The position numbers were made by a program, and so were the translations under genes. The notes beneath the pieces are model-generated. The model saw only the letters and a list, made by a program, of their open reading frames with translations. It did no database searches and was not told the DNA's origin. 8,370 nt of DNA from Pseudomonadota bacterium (lineage in GTDB: Bacteria; Pseudomonadota; Gammaproteobacteria; SZUA-229), in the NCBI GenBank assembly GCA_015222915.1, contig JADFWE010000184.1, positions 1 to 8,370 of the forward strand, written 5' to 3'. Of the stretch, positions 1 to 5,708 are shown piece after piece. Within the stretch, counting starts at the first letter, position 1, and every line of letters begins with the position of its first letter.

Positions 1-1225
1 CACCAGTCGTTGGATCTGTACCTTTCACATTCAGACCTTCGAAGAAGGCACGATTGTCAGGATAAAATAGAGAACCATCGGTATTAAATGAACGACCCTG
101 GATGACGATAGGGATTTCACGATAATTGTGACGTCCGGTTACGTTGGTTTCAATCAGGTCTTCACCTGCAGCAGGCGCTGGACCAGGCAGAACCATACCG
201 GCCGCCAGACCAGTCTCACCGCCAACACCAGCTGAATCACGAATCAGCCAGAAACCAGCAGGACCAGCCATAACATTCAGACGTGTCATACCCAGAGAGT
301 GGTCATGGTACCAGAGAGTGGTAGAGGGTTGATCGTTAGGATAACCAAACCTGGCAGCACCCTGTCCGGCATTTTCAAGATCAGGATTATTAGTATGATT
401 GACTACGATACCTTTTTTATTGGTCAGTTGATTGGCAATAGTACCTTCACAAACAACATTCCACACACCGGTGGCTGCATCCAGGCCAGTTGGTGTTGTT
501 ACGGGTGTACCAGTGTCAGGATCTCTGTCAACACAGGTAATATTGTTTGCATCCGGCAACCACCAGGCTTCAGTATAACCATCACCTGAAGCACCTACAT
601 GGGCACCATGTACGTGAGTGACGATAGGAACCGGACCGGTATAAGGTGCAGCAGAATTACCCGCGCAGTCAGTACGGACTTCACCGCTCTCACAATCAGC
701 AACTGGATTTGTCCAGTGCAAAGACTGATCGACAGCAAACAGGTGAGGAAGTGCATTACCATCAGCATCGACCAGGTCATTGATCCAGTTAACAACAGTC
801 TTCTGGTCTTTAATGTTCTCCATGGTATAAGCAGGATAGTTGAACTGTGAGTTAGGTGCTGGAGCAACACCGACATCTATAGCATCACCAGTGATTCCTG
901 ATCCATCAGGAACCGGATCAGCTTTTGGCCCGTAACTCCAGATTGTGGTTGCTGGAAAACCATCGCTACGACCGCTGAGAGCATCCCAGATTCCACCCGG
1001 TAAAATTTGTTGTTTGAACTGACGCACAGCAATATCATATTCACCATCATCACGACCGGCATTGTTCATTACCGGTGGAATAACCAGTGGTGTCACATAT
1101 TTTGGAATAGACATCGGATCGAGAGTTCCTCCGTCCACGGGTACTGCTGATGCATTTTGAATCCCGGCGATTATCGGCGTTAAAATTAACGCACTGACCA
1201 GAACACGGTGTCTCTTTGATCTCAT
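1..1225 (-). CDS. Exported multicopper oxidase (CotA/bilirubin-oxidase-like), N-terminal 408 codons, cut by the window edge
   Basis: The reading frame is open from the ATG at 1225 down to base 1 without a stop, so the 3' part lies outside the window. An AAGGGG Shine-Dalgarno sits seven bases upstream of the ATG. Residues 1-27 form a signal peptide (basic RSKRHR, hydrophobic core, cleavage after ASA), so the enzyme is exported. Two copper motifs are visible: HVHGAH at residues 204-209, and WYHDHS at 305-310 followed by LGMTRLNVMAGPAGF. These are the first two His-x-His pairs that bind the trinuclear copper centre in multicopper oxidases, and the second block is very like CotA laccase, bilirubin oxidase and phenoxazinone synthase. 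The C-terminal HxxHxH and HCH motifs and the type-1 copper ligands should lie in the missing part. Such enzymes oxidise phenols, metals or bilirubin with oxygen as acceptor; the substrate here cannot be read. The N-terminal part is longer than in CotA, with Asp/Gly/Pro-rich stretches and several cysteines at 178-259. Confidence 0.93.
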   Translation of the reverse strand, partial: MRSKRHRVLVSALILTPIIAGIQNASAVPVDGGTLDPMSIPKYVTPLVIPPVMNNAGRDDGEYDIAVRQFKQQILPGGIWDALSGRSDGFPATTIWSYGPKADPVPDGSGITGDAIDVGVAPAPNSQFNYPAYTMENIKDQKTVVNWINDLVDADGNALPHLFAVDQSLHWTNPVADCESGEVRTDCAGNSAAPYTGPVPIVTHVHGAHVGASGDGYTEAWWLPDANNITCVDRDPDTGTPVTTPTGLDAATGVWNVVCEGTIANQLTNKKGIVVNHTNNPDLENAGQGAARFGYPNDQPSTTLWYHDHSLGMTRLNVMAGPAGFWLIRDSAGVGGETGLAAGMVLPGPAPAAGEDLIETNVTGRHNYREIPIVIQGRSFNTDGSLFYPDNRAFFEGLNVKGTDPTTG

Positions 1226-1368
1226 TTTATTTCCCCTTGGTTTGTAGCTCCAGAAGTCAAACCAAACTAAAACTGGAACTATTTTTTGTAAGTATTTTCC
1301 CGCCCACCCTGTGGAGCGCGCCATCCCTTACCCGATTGCAATATAACTCTTCACTCTATTAATACTCA

Positions 1369-1387
1369 TTTAGAATGGGTTTAGAAT
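1369..1387. repeat. Two TTTAGAAT direct repeats, one helical turn apart
   Basis: TTTAGAAT occurs at 1369-1376 and again at 1380-1387, so the copies lie 11 bases apart on the same face of the helix. Tandem sites with an 11-base period are typical of OmpR/PhoB-type response regulators, which include copper-sensing members. That link is inference; the repeat may be chance in AT-rich DNA. Confidence 0.35.
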
Positions 1388-1439
1388 TTAACCTATAACC
1401 ACACAAAATAAACTACATAAAACTACCCATATTGTAGGT

Positions 1440-1465
1440 AGGGTTTACCCTGTAGTGGCACAGTG
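1440..1465. promoter_or_regulatory. Possible MerR-type metalloregulator operator
   Basis: Two small inverted repeats interlock here: AGGGT-TT-ACCCT (1440-1451) and CTGT-AGTGGC-ACAG (1450-1463). The latter extends to C-CTGT/ACAG-G with one mismatch at 1448-1465. From memory, ACCCTGTAGTGGC followed by ACAG resembles operators of the Cd/Pb branch of MerR regulators (ACCCTATAGTGGC-type). A TTTACC at 1444-1449 could serve as -35 on the plus strand, but I see no -10 at the 19-20 base spacing MerR promoters use. A metal-controlled site would fit the neighbouring copper enzyme. No regulator gene is in the window. Confidence 0.3.
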
Positions 1466-1516
1466 AAATTGGTCATCTAACCTGTAAGCCAGAGACATAG
1501 TAGACTTGATCAGAGG

Positions 1517-1546
1517 TTCACTGAATTATAAGACGGACAATATAAG
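1517..1546 (+). promoter_or_regulatory. Candidate sigma-70 promoter upstream of the FHA gene
   Basis: TTCACT (1517-1522, four of six matches to TTGACA) and TATAAG (1541-1546, five of six) are separated by 18 bases. It would give a leader of about 125 bases before the FHA start codon. A competing -10 lies at 1604-1609. Confidence 0.3.
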
Positions 1547-1603
1547 CGCTGAATTTGCGATGCCATTTATTGTTGTTTTCGTAAGTACTGGCAAAAAAGT
1601 ATC

Positions 1604-1631
1604 TATAATCATGTACAGGTAAATTACCTGT
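1604..1631 (+). promoter_or_regulatory. TATAAT -10 element with perfect 8-1-8 palindromic operator at the start site
   Basis: A consensus TATAAT lies at 1604-1609, predicting transcription start near 1616. Exactly there lies ACAGGTAA-A-TTACCTGT (1615-1631), a palindrome with eight perfect base pairs on each side of a single centre base. A repressor bound there would cover the start site, so the FHA gene is probably repressed or autoregulated through it. No clear -35 is found at 16-18 bases, which could mean an activator is needed or that this is not the main promoter. Half-site-like sequences recur upstream (TAACCTGT at 1478-1485, TTACCCTGT at 1445-1453). The palindrome is seen directly; its role is inferred. 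Confidence 0.5.
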
Positions 1632-1676
1632 CCTAAATCTATTCCAGGCACTTAAAAAACCTCAAGGTGACTCAAG

Positions 1677-2048
1677 ATGGCAATGATCATTCAAACCATA
1701 AAAGGCGTCGTATCAAATAAATTTGATATAGGACAGTCAGCGCTTACATTCGGCCGCACACCCGACAACCAGGTGCAGATCGATGATCTGGCCGTCAGCA
1801 ATGACCATGCCCGGATAACATACGAGACAGATGATAAAGGTAAAGCCGCTTATTTCATCGAAGATCTTGGCAGTACCAACGGTTCCTTTGTCAATGAAGA
1901 GAAAGTAGTTAAACAGCGATTACATCATAAGGATGTAATACGTATCGGCTGGAATAGTTTTACTTTTATCGATGAAAATGAAATATCGCTGGAAAAAACC
2001 ACCAGGATCAAAAAGAGCTGGATACCGGGTCTGTATTACTCAAAATAA
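1677..2048 (+). CDS. Small stand-alone FHA-domain protein (123 aa)
   Basis: Forkhead-associated domains bind phosphothreonine peptides and recruit partners of Ser/Thr kinase signalling, secretion or cell-envelope systems. The whole protein is essentially one such domain. FGR at residues 25-27, S41-N-D-H44 (the S-x-x-H motif) and LGSTNG at 64-69 carry the usual phosphopeptide-binding residues R27, S41 and N68, and the structural H44 and G69 are present. Beta-rich sequence continues to about residue 105, followed by a short basic tail of about 18 residues. There is no signal peptide or membrane segment, so it is cytoplasmic. The ATG is preceded by AAGGTGA with good spacing; a second Met at codon 3 is less well placed. 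No kinase or phosphatase gene is nearby, so the partner is unknown. It is transcribed divergently from the multicopper oxidase, with a perfect palindrome in its leader. Function beyond phosphopeptide binding is not assigned. Confidence 0.88.
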   Translation: MAMIIQTIKGVVSNKFDIGQSALTFGRTPDNQVQIDDLAVSNDHARITYETDDKGKAAYFIEDLGSTNGSFVNEEKVVKQRLHHKDVIRIGWNSFTFIDENEISLEKTTRIKKSWIPGLYYSK

Positions 2049-2213
2049 CAATATAATCGAATACTTAAAAACCCTCACGATCAGATAACTTGCTGACATA
2101 CAGCCACCTTAGCTATAAAAAACGGGCCATATTTAACATATTTGAGTAAAAATCGACTATATCAATAGATAAATGAGACAAATACACCCCTAACCTCATT
2201 ATCGGAGCTGATT

Positions 2214-2525
2214 ATGAAATTCATACTCATGCTGTTAGCCCTCTTTATACTGACAGACCCCGTTCTGGCACGACCTGTTCTGACACAACCAAGTCCAGCA
2301 CAGCCTGTCACCGCTCACCCCGTCAGCAATTCTTCAGGATGTCAGAATATGTATCGTGAGTATATGAATGCTTACGAGACTGGAAGATCTGTATCAAAAA
2401 AACAGATGGCTGACTTCGTTAACGCATGTATGCCTGGAAACGTTGCCAGGACAGATGAAGCCTACCATCGCAAGTTAATACAGAATGCGGATGATATTAA
2501 ACCTGTCAATATTGCGAGAATGTAA
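2214..2525 (+). CDS. Small secreted protein with proline-rich linker and two cysteines (103 aa), unknown function
   Basis: The start codon follows GGAG six bases upstream. Residues 1-19 are a signal peptide (MKF, hydrophobic core, cleavage after VLA). The mature N-terminus is a Pro/Thr/Gln-rich low-complexity linker (residues 20-38, with PV and QP recurring). A compact region follows with exactly two cysteines, C43 and C72, which could form one disulfide in the periplasm, then a polar basic tail ending NIARM. I recognise no family. The leader has a weak TTGAGT at 2142-2147 but no good -10. It lies 165 bases after the FHA gene with no terminator seen between them, so read-through is possible, but the spacing does not suggest a tight operon. 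Confidence 0.72.
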   Translation: MKFILMLLALFILTDPVLARPVLTQPSPAQPVTAHPVSNSSGCQNMYREYMNAYETGRSVSKKQMADFVNACMPGNVARTDEAYHRKLIQNADDIKPVNIARM

Positions 2526-2798
2526 CGGTTCTTACTCAAAATTGTTTTTGCCTCATCTGGCTGGCCGAATCGAGCAGCCATGGCTGTTATAAGTTCGTTT
2601 TAAACAATCAGCAACATCTGTAACCGGGCATAGAAAAATACAAGCCCGACTTCAGCCCCACCCCCTTCTATACAAGTCGCCCTGTACAAGTCACAGATAA
2701 ACACCTGTCGATAAATAATGCTTTTTCGGCATCACTGAATTATCTGAGATCAACACACTCGTAGATAGCAAGGCTCACTGGTTTGCGAAGATGCATCA
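2526..2798. other. Intergenic stretch with short palindrome and direct repeat
   Basis: No gene is seen in these 273 bases. A perfect 12-base palindrome, CAGCCATGGCTG, lies at 2575-2586. TACAAGTC occurs twice (2671-2678 and 2685-2692, 14 bases apart). There is no T-tract hairpin, so no intrinsic terminator for the preceding gene. Functions are unassigned. Confidence 0.4.
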
Positions 2799-3224
2799 AT
2801 GAAACTGAAAAAACAGTTACAGGTTTATTTTACCGGCACCATCATCGGCGTGATCTTTGCTGTTATCGGTTTCAGCTACAACGCCTGGCGCCTGGAAGTC
2901 ACCGAAGACAATAACAACATCCGGGTTGCATCTTTTACCGTATTAAAAGAACTGGCAGAACTCGAGCAGCTTATCTACGCCGGCCACTATGACAAAAACA
3001 CGGTAGAAGGCAGTCCACGTCGGGGCTGGATAAAAGTCGGCTTGATCGTCGACCTAAGCAGCCTTATCAATCATGCCGTCAGGGACGAGGCGGTATCATT
3101 AAAGTCCAGCTGGCAAACCAACTGGCAAAGTTTTACCGACGATAAAAAGGCAACCGATATGCTTGTCGTTAATATCGATGCAGTCAGGGCAGAATTAAAA
3201 TCGACACTGGATGCACTTGAGTAA
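2799..3224 (+). CDS. Single-pass membrane protein of unknown function (141 aa)
   Basis: The N-terminus is basic (KLKK) and is followed by one hydrophobic segment at about residues 9-27 (TGTIIGVIF, AVIGF). No cleavage site is evident, so it is probably a signal anchor in the inner membrane, and the following roughly 110 residues are likely periplasmic. That domain appears mostly helical: residues 42-62 (VASFTVLKELAELEQLIYA) and 115-140 are amphipathic, with a conserved-looking stretch around GSPRRGWIKVGLI at 71-83. There are no cysteines and no catalytic motif I recognise. The sequence resembles short uncharacterised membrane proteins of gammaproteobacteria, from memory only. The ribosome binding site is weak (GAAG eight bases before the ATG). 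The upstream ATG at 2791 is in another frame and hits a stop at once. The gene stands alone, with about 270 bases before it and 320 after. Confidence 0.75.
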   Translation: MKLKKQLQVYFTGTIIGVIFAVIGFSYNAWRLEVTEDNNNIRVASFTVLKELAELEQLIYAGHYDKNTVEGSPRRGWIKVGLIVDLSSLINHAVRDEAVSLKSSWQTNWQSFTDDKKATDMLVVNIDAVRAELKSTLDALE

Positions 3225-3320
3225 AATAACAAATGATAAAATTTCTTCTGTATTTATACGTGCTCACTTCATAACGACCAATTTCAAGAACCAGACAACG
3301 GACGATTCAGCATACACAAC

Positions 3321-3341
3321 ATGTCACGTTATGACATAACG
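3321..3341. promoter_or_regulatory. Two overlapping palindromes, candidate operator
   Basis: CGTTATG-A-CATAACG (3327-3341) is a perfect 7-1-7 palindrome. Overlapping it is ATGTCA-CGTTA-TGACAT (3321-3337), a perfect 6-5-6 inverted repeat. They lie about 60-80 bases upstream of the candidate -35 at 3404, an activator-like distance. No known consensus is matched. Confidence 0.4.
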
Positions 3342-3403
3342 GCATGATTCTATTGCAGAAACGACCGTTCGTCTGAAATATTCAAATATCACAGTATTAT
3401 TAA

Positions 3404-3431
3404 TTGCTTATTTCATTCTTTTTCTTATAAT
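3404..3431 (+). promoter_or_regulatory. Candidate sigma-70 promoter of the VPLPA-CTERM gene
   Basis: TTGCTT (3404-3409) is followed after 16 bases by a perfect TATAAT (3426-3431). Transcription would start near 3438, giving a 5' leader of about 108 bases. Confidence 0.5.
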
Positions 3432-3439
3432 TTTGTGAA

Positions 3440-3460
3440 CGGCTATATTCGATGTAGCCG
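3440..3460 (+). other. 9-bp stem-loop at the predicted 5' end of the VPLPA-CTERM mRNA
   Basis: CGGCTATAT (3440-3448) pairs with ATGTAGCCG (3452-3460) around the three-base loop TCG, with one G-U pair among nine. It starts about two bases after the predicted transcription start. A hairpin at that place commonly protects an mRNA from 5'-end-dependent decay, but it may also be a protein site in DNA. Confidence 0.45.
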
Positions 3461-3545
3461 GTATGGCACATATCTATACTGCAATGGTCTGCACTGCAAC
3501 GGAATGCCATGCTTTTTAAATGAATACAACTCAAGGACAAATACC

Positions 3546-4256
3546 ATGAAAACAAAATACCTTGCTGCGCTTTTTAGCGCATCGCTTATTACCACATCTG
3601 CTTACGCAGCACCTGTCTCCGGTTATATGGAAGGCTGGAACACGCTGGGTGATACCGCAGGATGGGACGCGAACACCATCGCCAGCTCAATTTTTGTACA
3701 GCCGCATACCGGCAGCCTGACCGACGGTTACCTGGAAACCCGCGGAGATGCACACGGCAGCTTCGATATAGGCGCGAAAACAGGACTATCTGATGCTACC
3801 GGTGATTTTGGTGGGACTATATGGAACGTTGCCGTCGACCTCGCCTTTATATCAGAAGGTTTCAGCGGCGCCGGCAGCTACGACGATGCGTGGCTGCGCT
3901 TTCGTTATCAGGATGCTACACAGAATGGCTGGGCATACTCGCTAACCGATACCTTCGACACCAGCTGGAATACTTTTAACGTAACATTCGACACATCGTG
4001 GGATGATGCCACAGCGATGGCCAATGGCTGGTTACCCGATAATGCCAGTATAAACCCCGGTTCACTTGCTTCAGCTTCCTGGGCGACGACGATGTCTGAC
4101 GTATACACGACAGAGATACGCCTGTCCGGCGAAGGCCTGCTGATCGGCGGCATCGATAACTTCAAGCTGACGGCAGTACCCGTTCCAGCAGCTGCCTGGC
4201 TGTTTGCTTCTGGTCTGCTTGGCCTCATCACTGTAGCCCGTCGCAAACACAGTTAG
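3546..4256 (+). CDS. VPLPA/PEP-CTERM sorting-signal protein (236 aa), secreted
   Basis: PEP-CTERM proteins are exported, recognised by an exosortase and released or anchored at the cell surface, usually in bacteria that make exopolysaccharide. The signal is clear at the C-terminus: VPVPAAAW at 211-218, a hydrophobic helix to about 230, then ARRKHS, matching the VPLPA subtype. Residues 1-21 are a signal peptide cleaved after AYA. The mature part is rich in Gly, Asp, Ser, Thr and Trp, lacks cysteine and reads as a beta-sandwich of unknown ligand. TFDTSW occurs at 136-141 and 147-152. The start at MKTKYL is chosen because AAGGA lies eight bases upstream and the signal peptide begins there. A GTG at 3435 would add 37 residues with four cysteines in front of the signal peptide and lacks a ribosome site. 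No exosortase is in the window, so it must be encoded elsewhere. A strong terminator follows. Confidence 0.9.
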   Translation: MKTKYLAALFSASLITTSAYAAPVSGYMEGWNTLGDTAGWDANTIASSIFVQPHTGSLTDGYLETRGDAHGSFDIGAKTGLSDATGDFGGTIWNVAVDLAFISEGFSGAGSYDDAWLRFRYQDATQNGWAYSLTDTFDTSWNTFNVTFDTSWDDATAMANGWLPDNASINPGSLASASWATTMSDVYTTEIRLSGEGLLIGGIDNFKLTAVPVPAAAWLFASGLLGLITVARRKHS

Positions 4257-4278
4257 AGATTAAACTGCTTGAAAATAT

Positions 4279-4308
4279 AAAAAGCCCGGTTCATAACCGG
4301 GCTTTTTT
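4279..4308. terminator. Strong bidirectional intrinsic terminator
   Basis: AAAGCCCGGTT (4281-4291) pairs perfectly with AACCGGGCTTT (4295-4305) around the loop CAT. The stem is flanked by A residues on the left and six T residues on the right, so it can terminate transcripts from both directions. It lies 22 bases after the VPLPA-CTERM stop and about 75 bases after the stop of the converging minus-strand gene. Confidence 0.93.
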
Positions 4309-4383
4309 ATGCCTGCGCCAGATCGGGAGCCAGACTATAACCCGACCAGCATCCAGCAGTGATCAGACTGAATCAGGGGCAGA

Positions 4384-5637
4384 CTACGTCCCCCAACTGT
4401 CCACCAGTGATACTGCATCATCGAGTCTGAGCGCGGCTTTAACTTTATTCTCTACGAAATCCGTCAGCCGGGAACCCTCGAGCGAATCAGCGATGGTGAT
4501 CTCACGTCCGTCTTTACTATGAGCGACGATGGTGTAATACACGCTGTAGTCGCCTGCCGACTGCATCTGCGAAGCAATCTGCCGTTCCAGCCCTACGATA
4601 TTGTCTCTTGTCACTTTTTTCTTAAAGCGGAAACCATAGACATTACGCACCACATCGATACCGTCACGCCCTACCCGTGTGGTCAGCGTATTGCCTATCA
4701 CGTACAGGCTGGCGATAACGGTCAGGATGCCTACACCACCAAAAACAACGGGGAAAACTAAACCGCCATCGTAAGCACCGATAAAATAACCGATGACGGC
4801 AAAGATACTGCCAAAGATAAACAGACTGATGGCCATCTTTAAATGCCGGTGCCACGGATAATAGAACTGCAGGCCGTCAGTCGATTCCGTGATGTCCACA
4901 GACCCTTTCGGAGGCTTTTTCAGCGGGTTGGACGCTTGCGCATACGCGGCTCTCAGGTTTGAGAACTGCGGTGACTCATGACGGATCAGCGGTACATTAA
5001 AACTGCGCTTGAAATCGATGCCGGGTAGATCACACTCTATCTGAAACAGCCAGTGGTTATAACTCGATGAACTCGCTTCGGTTTCCGGGAGATCATCGGG
5101 AATGGCAAAACGAAAAGCGCAACGGATACCGTCACGGGTCAGGGCAACCGTCGCCAGTCCTTCTCGCTGCCAGACCACCTTTGTTCTGGTCGAACGATTC
5201 TTACCGCTGCCAGTGGTGGTGGTCTGCAGACAATTTAAAACCAGGTCAACGTCGATATTTTGATTCCGGGCAGAACTTCCAGCTATGGGTAGATCAACAT
5301 AACCACCGAAATCACCGCCGATAGAACCCGGAACCGGATCTAACACCAGTTCCGTGCGCCCAAATTTACGCCACGCCAGTACGCTGCGAACAAACAGGAC
5401 CAGTGATGAAAGACCGATCAAAGGAAAGAGCAGCGCCAGCAGGATAATATAATTCTCATCAGCGATTTCCTGCGGCATCTGCATGGCAAGCGGTATGCCG
5501 GCACCGGTAAATGCGATACCGAACAGCAGACTTATCCAGATGGTGACCTTTGCGCCGGAGCGCACACGGCCATCTTTCCACTTGCCCAGCGACTGCCAGT
5601 CTTTTCTACCCCTACCATCTTCCCTGCCACTAGCCAT
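4384..5637 (-). CDS. Four-helix membrane protein with arrestin-like and PH-like regions (417 aa), unknown function
   Basis: Two hydrophobic hairpins divide the protein: helices at about 31-53 and 63-87, then 268-287 and 293-315. The first 30 residues are charged and Gly-rich. Between the hairpins, residues 95-225 are beta-rich. The stretch FRFAIPDDLPET (175-186), WLFQIECDLPG (196-206) and FNVPLI (213-218) follows the pattern of arrestin-fold proteins (IP-x-x-xP, G-x-D, F-x-VP). After the second hairpin, residues 318-405 (TTRVGRDGID, FRFKKKVTRDNIVGL) resemble a bacterial PH-like domain. Both fold assignments are inference from pattern. No enzyme motif is seen. The start has GGTGAG only two bases from the ATG, so translation may be coupled to a 15-codon ORF just upstream. 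It lies 71 bases behind the VOC gene on the same strand, probably co-transcribed, and ends at the shared terminator. Confidence 0.8.
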   Translation of the reverse strand: MASGREDGRGRKDWQSLGKWKDGRVRSGAKVTIWISLLFGIAFTGAGIPLAMQMPQEIADENYIILLALLFPLIGLSSLVLFVRSVLAWRKFGRTELVLDPVPGSIGGDFGGYVDLPIAGSSARNQNIDVDLVLNCLQTTTTGSGKNRSTRTKVVWQREGLATVALTRDGIRCAFRFAIPDDLPETEASSSSYNHWLFQIECDLPGIDFKRSFNVPLIRHESPQFSNLRAAYAQASNPLKKPPKGSVDITESTDGLQFYYPWHRHLKMAISLFIFGSIFAVIGYFIGAYDGGLVFPVVFGGVGILTVIASLYVIGNTLTTRVGRDGIDVVRNVYGFRFKKKVTRDNIVGLERQIASQMQSAGDYSVYYTIVAHSKDGREITIADSLEGSRLTDFVENKVKAALRLDDAVSLVDSWGT

Positions 5638-5640
5638 AGC

Positions 5641-5688
5641 TCACCATATAAACTTGATTCCTACGAAGTGTAGGTCATCAGAAGCCAT
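5641..5688 (-). CDS. Possible 15-codon leader ORF before the 417-residue membrane protein
   Basis: An ATG at 5688 with AGGG seven bases upstream opens a 15-codon frame (MASDDLHFVGIKFIW) whose TGA ends three bases before the ATG of the membrane protein. The unusually close GGTGAG of the downstream gene lies inside its last codons. This fits translational coupling, but a frame this short could be chance. Confidence 0.3.
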   Translation of the reverse strand: MASDDLHFVGIKFIW

Positions 5689-5708
5689 GGTGCAGCCCTG
5701 ATAAAACA

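Larger units (their letters stand above)
1226..1676. other. Divergent 451-base control region between the oxidase and FHA genes
   Basis: No convincing gene is present. The region is AT-rich and must hold the promoters of both divergent genes. From left to right it contains the oxidase Shine-Dalgarno (1233-1238), two TTTAGAAT direct repeats 11 bases apart (1369-1387), two AAACTAC repeats 10 bases apart (1410-1426), a CTACC/GGTAG inverted repeat (1423-1441), AGGGT-TT-ACCCT (1440-1451), CTGT-N6-ACAG (1450-1463), two -10-like elements on the plus strand (1541-1546 and 1604-1609), a perfect 17-base palindrome (1615-1631) and the FHA Shine-Dalgarno (1664-1670). I found no good -35/-10 pair for the oxidase on the minus strand. 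No terminator is visible. Confidence 0.7.
3225..3545. other. Long AT-rich leader and promoter region of the VPLPA-CTERM gene
   Basis: No separate gene is supported in these 321 bases. The stretch holds overlapping palindromes (3321-3341), a candidate promoter (3404-3431), a 9-bp hairpin at the predicted 5' end (3440-3460), a direct repeat ACTGCAAyGG at 3478-3487 and 3493-3502, and the Shine-Dalgarno AAGGA at 3533-3537. The coding frame stays open upstream to a GTG at 3435, but that extension lacks a ribosome binding site and is not counted as gene. Confidence 0.6.

Noticed and set aside
144..1062. Several ORFs of 60-96 codons on both strands within the left end
   Set aside because: They are shadows of the uninterrupted 408-codon multicopper oxidase frame, which carries the signal peptide and copper motifs.
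1456..1472. TGGCAC with TTGG as a sigma-54 promoter near the oxidase
   Set aside because: Spacing is two bases too long and the required GC is GG.
1615..1631. Lux-box (LuxR quorum-sensing site)
   Set aside because: The arms ACAGGT and ACCTGT are in the opposite order to a lux box, and the spacing differs; no luxI/luxR gene is present.
2575..2586. CAGCCATGGCTG palindrome as a terminator
   Set aside because: It has no loop of usable size and no T-tract; it is probably chance.
3464..3483. TGGCAC followed by TGC as a sigma-54 promoter of the PEP-CTERM gene
   Set aside because: PEP-CTERM genes can be sigma-54 dependent, but the GC element is four bases too far from the GG, and it lies inside the leader.
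3435..3545. In-frame GTG start adding 37 residues with four cysteines before the VPLPA-CTERM protein
   Set aside because: There is no ribosome binding site, the GTG lies on the predicted transcription start, and a canonical signal peptide with a good Shine-Dalgarno begins at 3546.
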